The notes under the pieces: generated by a model
The model's input: the letters and a program-made list of their open reading frames with translations, nothing else
Databases searched by the model: none
What the model was told of the DNA's origin: nothing
Origin: Gammaproteobacteria bacterium
GTDB taxonomy: Bacteria; Pseudomonadota; Gammaproteobacteria; J044
Direction: 5' to 3'
Assembly: GCA_003696465.1 (NCBI GenBank)
Contig: RFHG01000413.1
Location: 1 to 23,184 of the forward strand
DNA length: 23,184 bases
Shown here: positions 15,298 through 22,979 of the stretch, piece after piece
Numbering within the stretch: position 1 is the first letter of the stretch
Layout of the letters: each line of letters opens with the position of its first letter
Translations under genes and position numbers: made by a program

Positions 15298-16086
15298 ATG
15301 CCGCAAGGCCTGAACATGTGGAGGGCGCTCCTTGCGGGCGCCCTTCTTGCGTTGGGGCTGGCCGCGCAGGCCGACTGCAGCGATGGCCGGCTGCCCCACG
15401 AGACCGATGCCCGGCTGAAGGTGACCCGGGTGTTCGATGGCGATACCGTGCAGCTCGAGGACGGCCGCAGGCTGCGCCTGATCGGCATCAATACGCCCGA
15501 GCTGGGCCATGGCCGCGGACCGGACGAACCCGTGGCCCGGGCTGCCCGCGACGAGGTCGAGCGCCTGCTGGGCAAAGGGGACGCGCCCCTGCTGCTGGAG
15601 TACGGCGAGGACACCTACGATCACTACGGCCGGCTGCTGGCGCATGCCTTCCTGCCGGACGGACGCAGCCTGCAGGTGCTGCTGTTGCGCAAGGGGTTGG
15701 CGGCAGCGGTCACGGTACCGCCCAATCTGCGCCATGCCGAGTGCTACTTCGCCAGCGAAGCGGCCGCGCGCAAGGCAAAACGGGGCGTCTGGAAGGTCGC
15801 GGCGCTGGGTCCGGTCAAGGCCCGCAGGCTGCCGCTCGATGCCCGCGGATTTCGCATCCTGCGTGGCACCGTCACCGGGGTGAGCCGGCAGCGTCGGGCC
15901 ACGCGGCTTTCGCTCGACGGCCGGGTCGACCTGCTGATCTATCACGACGAGCGGCGCAATTTCACGCAGGCGCCGGAGGCGCTGAAGGGCCGGCGGGTCG
16001 AGGTGCGCGGCTGGCTGTCCGGTGGCAAGGGGCGCCGCCCCCGCATGCGCCTGCGCCATGGCAACAACCTGAGGGTGCTGGACTGA
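15298..16086 (+). CDS. exported SNase-family nuclease with C-terminal extension
   Basis: A 262-residue protein with a signal peptide (hydrophobic core about 8-22, then AQA before C27). The staphylococcal nuclease fold follows: DGDT (47-50) for calcium, R60 in RLRLIGINTPEL, E68, and R112 in YGRLLAHAF, all matching the catalytic residues. KRGVW (161-165) ends the fold. About 75 residues after it (about 185-262) look beta-rich and basic (YHDERRNF, VEVRGWLSGGKGRRPRMRL), perhaps an OB-type nucleic-acid binding unit. It is expected to cut DNA or RNA outside the cytoplasm. Starts at 15298 or 15316 are both possible and both have weak ribosome sites. Confidence 0.87.
   Translation: MPQGLNMWRALLAGALLALGLAAQADCSDGRLPHETDARLKVTRVFDGDTVQLEDGRRLRLIGINTPELGHGRGPDEPVARAARDEVERLLGKGDAPLLLEYGEDTYDHYGRLLAHAFLPDGRSLQVLLLRKGLAAAVTVPPNLRHAECYFASEAAARKAKRGVWKVAALGPVKARRLPLDARGFRILRGTVTGVSRQRRATRLSLDGRVDLLIYHDERRNFTQAPEALKGRRVEVRGWLSGGKGRRPRMRLRHGNNLRVLD
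15322..15344 (+). terminator. possible rpmE-end hairpin inside the nuclease signal sequence
   Basis: AGGGCGC (15322-15328) pairs with GCGCCCT (15338-15344) around a 9-nt loop, followed by TCTTGCG. It lies 37 bp after rpmE and within the signal-peptide codons of the nuclease. The lack of a T-run makes termination doubtful; it could slow or partly end rpmE transcription. Confidence 0.25.
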
Positions 16087-16114
16087 CCGGCATTCGCAAG
16101 AAGCGGAAGACGAC

Positions 16115-17350
16115 ATGACCGATGAGCTCAAGCAAGCCGCCCTGCGCTATCACGAGGAAGGGCGCCCGGGAAAGATCGCCATCGAGGTGACCAAGCCCAC
16201 CGAGACCCAGCTCGACCTGTCGCTGGCCTACACCCCCGGCGTGGCCGAGCCGGTACGGCGCATTGCGGAAAACCCCGACGATGCCTACCGCTATACCGCC
16301 AAGGGCAATCTGGTGGCGGTCATCACCGATGGTACCGCGGTGCTGGGCCTGGGCAATGTGGGCGCGCTGGCCGGCAAGCCGGTAATGGAGGGCAAGGGCG
16401 TGCTGTTCAAGCGCTTTGCCGACATCGACGTGTTCGACATCGAAGTGGAGGCGAGTGATCCGGACGATTTCATCGAGACCGTGGCACGCATCGCCGGGGG
16501 ATTTGGCGGCATCAACCTGGAAGACATTGCCGCGCCCCGCTGCTTCGAGATCGAGCGCCGCCTGCAGGAACGGCTCAATATCCCCGTCTTTCACGACGAT
16601 CAGCACGGCACGGCCATCATCATCGCGGCCGGCCTGCTGAATGCCCTCGAACTGCAGGACAAGCGCATCGAGGATGTTCGGGTGGTCTGCCTCGGTGCAG
16701 GTGCTGCCGGCATTGCCTCGATGCGCCTGCTGCTGGCACTGGGCGCCCGGCAGGAAAACCTGTTCATGATCGACCGCAAGGGGGTCATCCATACGGGGCG
16801 CGACGACCTCAACGAATACAAGCGCGAATTCGCCGTCGAGACCGACAAGCGCACCCTGATGGATGCCTGTACCGATGCCGACGTGTTCATTGGCGTTTCG
16901 GGGCCGGACCTGCTGACGCCGGAAATGCTGGCCGCCATGGCGCCGCGACCGATCGTCTTTGCCCTCTCCAACCCGGACCCGGAGATCCGGCCGGAGCTGG
17001 CGCGGGAGGTGCGCGACGACCTGATCATGGCCACCGGCCGCAGCGACTACCCCAACCAGGTGAACAACGTGCTGGGGTTCCCCTATATCTTCCGCGGGGC
17101 GCTGGACGTGCGCGCCAGCAAGATCAACCAGGAGATGCACATCGCCGCGGTCCACGCGCTTTCCGGGCTTACCCATCAGCCGGTGCCGGAGTCGGTGCTG
17201 CGCGCCTACGGGATTGATCGGCTGGAGTTCGGGCCGGACTACATCATTCCCAAGCCGCTGGATCCGCGCCTGATCGACATCGTGCCACAGGCGGTGGCCC
17301 AGGCCGCGGTGGATACCGGCGTGGCGCGGGTGCAGCCGGCCAGGGACTGA
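16115..17350 (+). CDS. maeB: malic enzyme, short form
   Basis: A 411-residue oxidative decarboxylase converting malate to pyruvate and CO2 with NAD(P)+. YTPGVAEP with Y39, GLGNVG (78-83), the catalytic lysine K94 in MEGKGVLFK, the metal ligands E136/D137 in NLEDI and D161/D162 in FHDDQHGTA, and the dinucleotide-binding GAGAAG (194-199) are all present. It stops at the end of the malic domain and lacks the phosphotransacetylase-like half of E. coli MaeB, a known short type. The symbol is therefore approximate. Cofactor choice cannot be read with confidence. It sits 28 bp after the nuclease, probably in the same transcript. Confidence 0.93.
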   Translation: MTDELKQAALRYHEEGRPGKIAIEVTKPTETQLDLSLAYTPGVAEPVRRIAENPDDAYRYTAKGNLVAVITDGTAVLGLGNVGALAGKPVMEGKGVLFKRFADIDVFDIEVEASDPDDFIETVARIAGGFGGINLEDIAAPRCFEIERRLQERLNIPVFHDDQHGTAIIIAAGLLNALELQDKRIEDVRVVCLGAGAAGIASMRLLLALGARQENLFMIDRKGVIHTGRDDLNEYKREFAVETDKRTLMDACTDADVFIGVSGPDLLTPEMLAAMAPRPIVFALSNPDPEIRPELAREVRDDLIMATGRSDYPNQVNNVLGFPYIFRGALDVRASKINQEMHIAAVHALSGLTHQPVPESVLRAYGIDRLEFGPDYIIPKPLDPRLIDIVPQAVAQAAVDTGVARVQPARD

Positions 17351-17360
17351 ACGGGGGAGA

Positions 17361-17382
17361 GCGGCCGCCCGCGGGCGGTCGC
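17361..17382. terminator. hairpin between convergent malic enzyme and proB genes
   Basis: GCGGCCGCCC (17361-17370) pairs with GGGCGGTCGC (17373-17382) through ten pairs, one of them G-T. It fills the 33-bp gap between the two converging stop codons. Neither strand has a T-run, so it may act as a two-way pause or RNA 3'-end shield and not as a classic intrinsic terminator. Confidence 0.45.
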
Positions 17383-17383
17383 T

Positions 17384-18493
17384 TCAGACCAGCACCAGGT
17401 TGTCGCGGTGGATGAGTTCCGGCTCTTCCTCGTAGCCGAGGATGGCCGCGATGCGGTCCGAGTGCTGGCCCCTGATGCGCGCCACCTCGTCGCTCGAATA
17501 GTTCACCAGCCCGCGGGCCACCGGGCTGCCGTCCGGGCCGACACAGGTCACCATGTCACCGCGGCGGAAATCACCCTCCACGCCCGTTACGCCCACCGGC
17601 AGCAGGCTGCTGCCCGAATCCCGCAACACCGCCACCGCACCGGCGTCGAGGTGCAGGGTGCCGGCCGAGCGCAGCTGGCTGCCCAGCCACTGCTTGCGCG
17701 CCGCCAGCCGCTCGCTGTCGGGCAGCAGGCGGGTGCCGATGTCCTCGCCGGCGGCCAGCCGCAGCAGCACTTCCGGCTCCCGTCCGGAGACGATATGGGT
17801 GCGGGTGCCCGAGCGCGCCGCCTTGCGCGCGGCAGCGATCTTTGTGTGCATGCCCCCGCGGCCGAGCTCCGAGTGGGAAGGTCCGGCCCAGGTGTCCAGC
17901 CGCGGATCGCTGGCCTTGGCCATGGGCACCAGGCGGGCCTCGGTATCCGAGCGCGGGTTGCCGGTGTAGAGTCCGTCGATATCGGTGAGGATGACCAGCG
18001 CGTCCGCCTCGATCAGGTTCGCCACCAGTGCGCCCAGGGTATCGTTGTCTCCGAAGCGGATTTCGTCGGTGGCCACGGTGTCGTTCTCATTGACCACCGG
18101 CACTACGCCCAGATCAATCAGGGTGCGCAGGGTGCTGCGGGCATTGAGGTAGCGGTGGCGGTCGGCCAGGTCGTCGTGGGTGAGCAGGACCTGGGCGGCA
18201 TGTCGTCCATGGGCGGAAAAGCCCTTTTCCCAGCTCTGCACCAGCCCCATCTGACCCACGGCCGCTGCCGCCTGCAGTTGATTGAGTGCACGCGGGCGCC
18301 GTGTCCAGCCAAGCCGTGCCATGCCCTCGGCCACGGCCCCGGAGCAGACCAGTACCACCGAGATGCCCCGCTCCTCGAGCCCGGCCACCTGCTCGGCCCA
18401 GCCGGCAATGGCTTCGTGGTCGAGCCCCTTGCCGTCGTTGGTGACCAGCGAGCTGCCGATCTTCACCACCCAGCGCTCAGGCTGCACTGCCAT
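17384..18493 (-). CDS. proB: glutamate 5-kinase
   Basis: A 369-residue enzyme that phosphorylates glutamate, the first step of proline synthesis and the feedback-controlled one. The amino-acid kinase domain begins VVKIGSSLVTNDGKG and contains CSGAVAEG, NENDTVATDEIRFGDNDTLGALVA and TDIDGLYTGNPR. A C-terminal PUA domain (about 275-365) follows, with VGVTGVEGDFRRGDMV. The length is typical of two-domain ProB. The start overlaps the end of obgE by 17 bp, so it is the last gene of the rplU-rpmA-obgE-proB operon. proA is not nearby. Confidence 0.96.
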   Translation of the reverse strand: MAVQPERWVVKIGSSLVTNDGKGLDHEAIAGWAEQVAGLEERGISVVLVCSGAVAEGMARLGWTRRPRALNQLQAAAAVGQMGLVQSWEKGFSAHGRHAAQVLLTHDDLADRHRYLNARSTLRTLIDLGVVPVVNENDTVATDEIRFGDNDTLGALVANLIEADALVILTDIDGLYTGNPRSDTEARLVPMAKASDPRLDTWAGPSHSELGRGGMHTKIAAARKAARSGTRTHIVSGREPEVLLRLAAGEDIGTRLLPDSERLAARKQWLGSQLRSAGTLHLDAGAVAVLRDSGSSLLPVGVTGVEGDFRRGDMVTCVGPDGSPVARGLVNYSSDEVARIRGQHSDRIAAILGYEEEPELIHRDNLVLV

Positions 18494-19517
18494 TCCCGTC
18501 CTCCCCGGCGGCCTGTTGCTCGAGATGATTCATGATGTCGTAGAGCAGCGGCTCGAGGCCGATGCGTTGGGCCGCCGAGATCGCGTACCACGGCCCCTGC
18601 CAGCCCAGTTCCTCGACCAGGGCGCGACAGCGGGACTCGCGCTCCTCCTCGGGCAGCAGATCGATCTTGTTGCACACCAGCCAGCGCGGGCGTGCTGCCA
18701 GCTCGGGGCTGTATTCGGCCAGTTCGCGCTCGATGGTGCGCACCGCCTCGGCCGGGTCGCTGCCGTCGGCCGGCGCGATGTCCACCAGGTGCAGCAGCAG
18801 GCGGGTGCGTGACAGGTGCTTGAGGAACTGGATGCCGAGCCCTGCGCCCTCTGCGGCCCCCTCGATGACACCGGGGATGTCGGCCACCACGAAGCTTCGG
18901 GTGTGGTCCACCCGCACCACGCCCAGATTGGGGTGCAGGGTGGTGAAAGGGTAGTCGGCCACCTTGGGGCGGGCCGAGGAGACCGCCGAGATGAAGGTCG
19001 ACTTGCCGGCATTGGGCAGTCCCAGCAGCCCCACATCGGCCAGTACCTTGAGTTCAAGGCGCAGCGTGCGGGCCTCCCCGGGCGAGCCCTGCGTGCACTG
19101 GCGCGGGGCCCGGTTCACCGAGCTCTTGAAGCGGGTGTTGCCCAGGCCATGGAAACCGCCCTGAGCCACCTTGAGCCGCTGGCCCGGTGCGGTCAGGTCG
19201 CCGATCAGCTCGCCGGTCTCCTCGTCGTAGACCTCGGTGCCCACCGGCACCGGGATTACCCGGTCCTCCCCGCTGCGGCCGGTCTGGTTGCGGCCGCGGC
19301 CGTTCTCGCCGCGCTCGGCCTCGAAAAAGCGGCGGGTGCGGAAGTCGACCAGGGTGTTGAGGCTGGGGTCGGCCTCCAGGTAGACGGAGCCGCCATCGCC
19401 GCCGTCACCGCCGTCCGGGCCGCCCTTGGGGATGTACTTCTCGCGCCGAAAGCTGACGATGCCGTTGCCGCCATCGCCTGCCTTGACCTTGATGATTGCC
19501 TCGTCGACGAATTTCAT
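18477..19517 (-). CDS. obgE: Obg-family GTPase CgtA/ObgE
   Basis: A 346-residue GTPase acting in late 50S assembly and the stringent response. The glycine-rich OBG fold (1-158) shows KGGPDGGDGGDGG. The G domain has the P-loop GLPNAGKS (166-173), switch residues in DYPFTTLHPNLG, DIPGVIEGA (213-221) and NKID (283-286). The short acidic tail after about 335 is much shorter than in E. coli ObgE (390 residues), so the C-terminal regulatory extension is reduced. A terminator-like hairpin lies between rpmA and this gene, probably lowering its expression relative to the ribosomal proteins. Confidence 0.96.
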   Translation of the reverse strand: MKFVDEAIIKVKAGDGGNGIVSFRREKYIPKGGPDGGDGGDGGSVYLEADPSLNTLVDFRTRRFFEAERGENGRGRNQTGRSGEDRVIPVPVGTEVYDEETGELIGDLTAPGQRLKVAQGGFHGLGNTRFKSSVNRAPRQCTQGSPGEARTLRLELKVLADVGLLGLPNAGKSTFISAVSSARPKVADYPFTTLHPNLGVVRVDHTRSFVVADIPGVIEGAAEGAGLGIQFLKHLSRTRLLLHLVDIAPADGSDPAEAVRTIERELAEYSPELAARPRWLVCNKIDLLPEEERESRCRALVEELGWQGPWYAISAAQRIGLEPLLYDIMNHLEQQAAGEDGNGSAA

Positions 19518-19553
19518 GGGGAGTCACTATGTCACGAGCCCGTAAACAGGAAA

Positions 19554-19572
19554 AGCCCCGACCAGCGGGGCT
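19554..19572 (-). terminator. attenuating terminator between rpmA and obgE
   Basis: On the minus strand AGCCCCG pairs with CGGGGCT around a 5-nt loop and is followed by TTTTCCTGTTT, a recognisable U-rich tail. A second AAGCCCCG just upstream (complement at 19583-19590) could also pair with the same 3' arm. This is a likely partial terminator that separates abundant L21/L27 synthesis from obgE-proB. Confidence 0.65.
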
Positions 19573-19601
19573 CTTCCGGCATCGGGGCTTGTACGGCCGC
19601 C

Positions 19602-19862
19602 TTATTCGGCGGGCACGACGCTGATCTGCTTGCGCTTCTTCGGACCCTTGGTCTCGAACACCACCTTGCCGTCGGTCAGCGCGAACAGGGTGTGGTCCTT
19701 GCCGATGCCGACATTGGTACCGGCATGGAAGCGGGTGCCGCGCTGGCGAACCAGGATGTTGCCTGCGCGCACGATCTCGCCACCGAAGCGCTTCACGCCC
19801 AGGCGCTTGGAAATGGAGTCGCGGCCGTTGCGCGAGCTGCCTGCTGCCTTCTTGTGTGCCAT
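19602..19862 (-). CDS. rpmA: 50S ribosomal protein bL27
   Basis: An 86-residue protein with the canonical start MAHKKAAGSSRNGRDS, whose N-terminal tail reaches the peptidyl-transferase centre. FGGEIVRAGNILVRQRGT and HAGTNVGIGKDHTLFA are the family signatures. GGAG lies about 9 nt before the ATG. An in-frame upstream ATG at 20003 is inside rplU and is not the start. There is no N-terminal cleaved extension as in Firmicutes. It follows rplU by 25 bp. Confidence 0.97.
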   Translation of the reverse strand: MAHKKAAGSSRNGRDSISKRLGVKRFGGEIVRAGNILVRQRGTRFHAGTNVGIGKDHTLFALTDGKVVFETKGPKKRKQISVVPAE

Positions 19863-19887
19863 GTCTGCTTGCCTCCAGCTCGTCCGA

Positions 19888-20199
19888 TCAGGCGCTGATG
19901 CCCGTGATCTGGACCTCGGTGTAATCCTGACGATGCCCCATCTGCTTGCGATGGTGCTTGCGGCGACGGAACTTGATGATCTCGATCTTCTTGCCGCGGC
20001 CATGCGCCTTGACGGTCGCGCTGACCCTGGCGCCCTCGACGACGGGCGTGCCGATCTTCACATCGTCACCCTCGCCGACCATCAGGACCTTGTCGAATTC
20101 GATGGTGCTGCCTTCGTCGGCATCGAGCTTCTCGATGCGCAGGGTCTCCCCCTCGGCAACACGATACTGCTTACCACCCGTGGCGATTACCGCGTACAT
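19888..20199 (-). CDS. rplU: 50S ribosomal protein bL21
   Basis: A 103-residue protein, the exact usual L21 length: MYAVIATGGKQYRVAEGE at the start and RRRKHHRKQMGHRQ near the end. It binds 23S rRNA. The start is set by AGGA about 3-7 nt before ATG 20199; an in-frame ATG at 20226 would add nine odd residues. It heads the rplU-rpmA-obgE-proB operon, with a good promoter upstream and ispB divergent. Confidence 0.97.
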   Translation of the reverse strand: MYAVIATGGKQYRVAEGETLRIEKLDADEGSTIEFDKVLMVGEGDDVKIGTPVVEGARVSATVKAHGRGKKIEIIKFRRRKHHRKQMGHRQDYTEVQITGISA

Positions 20200-20242
20200 T
20201 GTTCCTGCTCCAGCAACTGGGGTCATTCAGAAAAGAGGCGGG

Positions 20243-20271
20243 ATTCTACCGGCGGCAGGCTGTGGCGTCAA
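20243..20271 (-). promoter_or_regulatory. rplU operon promoter
   Basis: On the minus strand TTGACG (20271-20266), 17 bp and TAGAAT (20248-20243), followed by a CCCGCC discriminator of the kind seen at stringently controlled promoters. The start is near 20236, giving a leader of about 37 nt. Confidence 0.75.
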
Positions 20272-20288
20272 CCATTGTGGCGCGCTTG

Positions 20289-20317
20289 TTGACGCTGCCG
20301 GCCACCCTGCCTACCAT
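20289..20317 (+). promoter_or_regulatory. ispB promoter
   Basis: TTGACG (20289-20294), 17 bp and TACCAT (20312-20317). It stands back to back with the rplU promoter, 17 bp between the two -35 hexamers. The start is near 20324, 16 nt before the ATG. Confidence 0.6.
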
Positions 20318-20339
20318 CCGGCTTTCGCCCACGCCGCCG

Positions 20340-21323
20340 ATGCCCATGGCCGATCATCCACTTCAATCCGTGCTCGACCTGATTGCCGACGACATGGAGG
20401 CGGTCAATCGTCTGATTCTGGAACGGCTCCATTCCGAGGTGGTGCTGGTCAACCAGCTCGGCCACTACATCGTCAACAGCGGGGGCAAGCGCCTGCGGCC
20501 GGTGCTGGTGCTGCTGGCCAGCGGGGCCTGCGGCTATCGGGGGGCACATCGGCACCTGCTGGCTGCGATCATCGAGTTCATCCATACCGCCACCCTGCTG
20601 CACGATGACGTGGTCGATGCCTCGGAGCTGCGCCGCGGCCGCCAGACCGCCAATGCCGTATTCGGCAACGAGGCCAGCGTGCTGGTGGGGGACTTCCTCT
20701 ACTCGCGCGCCTTCCAGATGATGGTGGAGGCCGGTTCCATGCGTGTCATGGAGATCCTGGCTGACACCACCAATGTGATCGCCGAGGGCGAAGTGCTGCA
20801 GCTGCTCAACCAGCACGATCCCGACACCACGGTGGCACGCTACATGGAGGTGATTCATTCCAAGACGGCCAAGCTGTTCGAGGCCGCCGGCCGGCTGGGC
20901 CCGGTGCTGGCCGGCAGCCCGGCCGGGGTGGAGGAGGCGCTTGCCGCCTATGGCATGCACCTGGGCACTGCCTTCCAGCTGGTGGACGATGTGCTGGACT
21001 ACAGCGCCAGCAGCGAGGAGATGGGCAAGAACCTGGGCGATGACCTGGCCGAGGGCAAGCCGACGCTGCCGCTCATTCATGCCATGGAGGCGGGCAGCGC
21101 GGAGCAGCGGGCGGTGGTGCGCCGCGCCATCGAGGAGGGTGGCGTGGAGCTGCTCGACGAGGTGCTGGCTGCCATCGAGGCCACCGGAGCACTGGAGTTC
21201 ACTCGCGAAAAGGCGCGGCAGGAGGCGGATCTGGCCGTGGAAAGACTTGCGATTCTGCCCGAATCGCCGTATAAAGACGCCCTCGCGCGGCTGGCCGAGT
21301 TCTCGGTGGCCCGCAGTTACTGA
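20340..21323 (+). CDS. ispB: polyprenyl (octaprenyl-type) diphosphate synthase
   Basis: A 327-residue trans-prenyltransferase that builds the ubiquinone or menaquinone side chain. The first aspartate-rich motif is DDVVD (89-93) in LLHDDVVDASELRRG, the second is DDVLD (216-220) in FQLVDDVLDYS, and GGKRLRP (48-54) is the allyl-diphosphate site. Bulky or small residues before the first motif (IEFIHTATLL) fit a long-chain product, but length is not certain. Starts at 20340 (MPMADHP) or 20346 are possible; an open frame extends upstream but overlaps the rplU promoter. The divergent rplU is its normal partner. tRNA-Pro follows 6 bp after the stop. Confidence 0.95.
   Translation: MPMADHPLQSVLDLIADDMEAVNRLILERLHSEVVLVNQLGHYIVNSGGKRLRPVLVLLASGACGYRGAHRHLLAAIIEFIHTATLLHDDVVDASELRRGRQTANAVFGNEASVLVGDFLYSRAFQMMVEAGSMRVMEILADTTNVIAEGEVLQLLNQHDPDTTVARYMEVIHSKTAKLFEAAGRLGPVLAGSPAGVEEALAAYGMHLGTAFQLVDDVLDYSASSEEMGKNLGDDLAEGKPTLPLIHAMEAGSAEQRAVVRRAIEEGGVELLDEVLAAIEATGALEFTREKARQEADLAVERLAILPESPYKDALARLAEFSVARSY
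21247..21275 (+). promoter_or_regulatory. candidate tRNA-Pro promoter inside the end of ispB
   Basis: TTGCGA (21247-21252), 17 bp and TATAAA (21270-21275), followed by a GC-rich GACGCCC discriminator typical of stable-RNA promoters. The start would be near 21282, about 48 nt before the mature tRNA. Confidence 0.5.
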
Positions 21324-21329
21324 TCAAGT

Positions 21330-21406
21330 CGGTGTGTAGCGCAGTCTGGTAGCGCACTTCCTTCGGGAGGAAGGGGTCGGGGGTTCGAATCCCTCCACAC
21401 CGACCA
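21330..21406 (+). tRNA. proK: tRNA-Pro, anticodon CGG
   Basis: A complete 77-nt cloverleaf with encoded CCA. The acceptor stem CGGTGTG pairs with CACACCG, the D stem is GCGC/GCGC, and the anticodon stem CTTCC/GGAAG holds loop TTCGGGA with anticodon CGG at 21364-21366. The T stem GGGGG/CCCTC has loop TTCGAAT, with one G-T pair. It reads CCG codons, which are frequent in this GC-rich genome. Its 5' end is 6 bp after ispB, so processing from the ispB transcript is possible besides the internal promoter. There is no T-run directly after it. Confidence 0.97.
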
Positions 21407-21454
21407 TTTACACTCCCATGTCCCTGCTCTATCGCGCTGGACAGCTCTGATTTT

Positions 21455-21513
21455 CCCCTTCTGTAGCCATTCCTGCTTCCGTGCGCCGAGGGCTACAGTG
21501 AAGCAAAAAGGGG
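21455..21513. repeat. interrupted inverted repeat between tRNA-Pro and the FecR gene
   Basis: CTGTAGCC (21461-21468) pairs with GGCTACAG (21491-21498) around 22 nt. Outer CCCCTT (21455-21460) can pair with AAGGGG (21508-21513). No T-run follows on either strand, so it is not a standard terminator. The rest of the 142-bp gap (21407-21548) shows nothing else I can name. Confidence 0.35.
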
Positions 21514-21548
21514 GTGTTCTCATTTGTCTCCATGTCTGCCTTCTTCTC

Positions 21549-22979
21549 TCAAAAGGCCGGAGCGCCTCCCGCCGAGGATCCGCCCCGGCTGGCGCCAAAG
21601 GCGCCGTGGATCTCACCGCCGGGGGTGGAGATGCCATAGACCAGCCCGGTGGAATCAACCGTGTTTCCCCCCAGGACGAATTGCCCGTTACCACTGCAAC
21701 CCTGGGGGCAAGTGTTGCCGGTAGAGTTTGCGAAGAAGCTTTGGGTCGGATTGGTTGCGCCTTGTAACGAGGCGAAGGCATCCACACTGACAGTGTCGTT
21801 GGTGAAGACCAGATCGAATTGGCTGAGGATCTGTCTGTTGCCAAAATCGATGGCGATGATATCGTTTGGCCCCGCGCCCTGCACCAGGCCATTGCTGGCC
21901 AGTGTTGGCAGGATGGCCCGAAAGCCGCCCAAGGCCTGAACACCATTCCCGGTGGGGGTGGTGGCGCCGGACAGGCCGTAGAAGGCGGTGCCGGTGGTGG
22001 GCAGTGGCCCGGTGGGCATGAGTGCAACCACGTAGTGCACTTCCCGGAAAGTGCTGCCGGCGATGGTTGATGTGCCGCTGGTCCAGCGCCCCCAGCCGAG
22101 GTTGGAGTTGACGCTGCCGACATCGGCCAGCTGGGCCGTTCCGATATCAGCACCGGTATTGGTGCCGCTTCCGCTATAGTTCAGCAGTCCGCTGTTGGTG
22201 TCGAACCGGGCGGTGATTCCGCCCTGGCTGGTCAGGAGGGTGGCTCCCTGTCCGGTGGGTTCGGCCACATGGGCTATGGCATAACCCGGTCCCGACTGCA
22301 GCCGCGAGCCGGTGACGATGACCGGGTTGCCATTCTCGTCGCGCTCGTCCGAGATCTGGTATTCGGGGGTGTAGACCTGCACCGGCTGCGGTGGCAGGTA
22401 GGGGCGCTGCGGTGCGGGGCGGGGGGCGTCGTCCCGGCGGCTCCGGGCCGATTGCCAGGAGCGCAGCCTGAGCTCACCGTGCGGGTTTTTCAGCACGATC
22501 TCGCCTTCGCCCACCGAGGCATGGGTATTGCCGTTGGCATCCACCAGCACCGTGTAGCCGGTACCGCGGATGCCGATGGTGACGGTGGGGGTGCGTACGC
22601 GGTAGCTGTTGTGGTCGCGGTGCCCGATGAGGCCGGTGATGGCGCGCAGGCCGCCCTTGAGCAGGCTGAAGAAGCTGCGCTCGTTGCCGTCGGCCTCGCC
22701 CGAGAAGCGGTATTCGTCGATGCGGAACACGGTCTCGGGCTGCAGCGACATGTAGCCGCCGTCACGGAAGCGTATCTGGGCCCGGCCGTTGCCGGTACGT
22801 ATGGTGTCGCCGGATTCGAGCACGAAGCCACGCCGGGCCTGGAGGGTCTGGTCGTTTCTCTCGATGTCGACCTTGCCCACGGCAAAGGTGATACGGCCGG
22901 CGCTGGCCAGGGCCAGTCCGGGCAACAGCAGGACGAGCAGCAGCAGTCCCTGCAGGGGCAGGCGTTCAGCGGAAATCAC
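21549..22979 (-). CDS. FecR-domain protein with C-terminal TbpB-like region
   Basis: A 476-residue exported protein. The start is GTG at 22979, chosen for the strong GGAGG 6 nt upstream and the signal peptide it opens (core about 9-25, AxA-type end near LALASAG); an upstream ATG at 23114 lies within the preceding gene. There is no lipobox. Residues 28-170 are a FecR domain with GDTIRTGNGRAQIRFRDGG and VRTPTVTIGIRGTGY (128-142). A Pro-rich linker (about 185-205) leads to a Gly/Thr/Ser-rich beta region. Its end, with HYVVALMPTGPLPTTGTAFY, then STGLVYGISTPGGEIHGAFG (443-462), resembles the small beta-barrel of TbpB-like Slam cargo. C424/C428 may form a disulfide. The preceding gene overlaps by 14 bp and looks like the matching outer-membrane translocon. 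Confidence 0.78.
   Translation of the reverse strand: MISAERLPLQGLLLLVLLLPGLALASAGRITFAVGKVDIERNDQTLQARRGFVLESGDTIRTGNGRAQIRFRDGGYMSLQPETVFRIDEYRFSGEADGNERSFFSLLKGGLRAITGLIGHRDHNSYRVRTPTVTIGIRGTGYTVLVDANGNTHASVGEGEIVLKNPHGELRLRSWQSARSRRDDAPRPAPQRPYLPPQPVQVYTPEYQISDERDENGNPVIVTGSRLQSGPGYAIAHVAEPTGQGATLLTSQGGITARFDTNSGLLNYSGSGTNTGADIGTAQLADVGSVNSNLGWGRWTSGTSTIAGSTFREVHYVVALMPTGPLPTTGTAFYGLSGATTPTGNGVQALGGFRAILPTLASNGLVQGAGPNDIIAIDFGNRQILSQFDLVFTNDTVSVDAFASLQGATNPTQSFFANSTGNTCPQGCSGNGQFVLGGNTVDSTGLVYGISTPGGEIHGAFGASRGGSSAGGAPAF

Noticed and set aside
14254..16131. A 625-codon minus-strand frame across rpsT, the haem protein, rpmE and the nuclease
   Set aside because: It crosses four well-supported genes and several promoters and has no domain.
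21330..21548. Integration site (attB/attL) at the tRNA-Pro 3' end
   Set aside because: I looked for a repeat of the tRNA 3' end downstream and found none in the window, and no integrase gene is visible. An island ending outside the window cannot be excluded.
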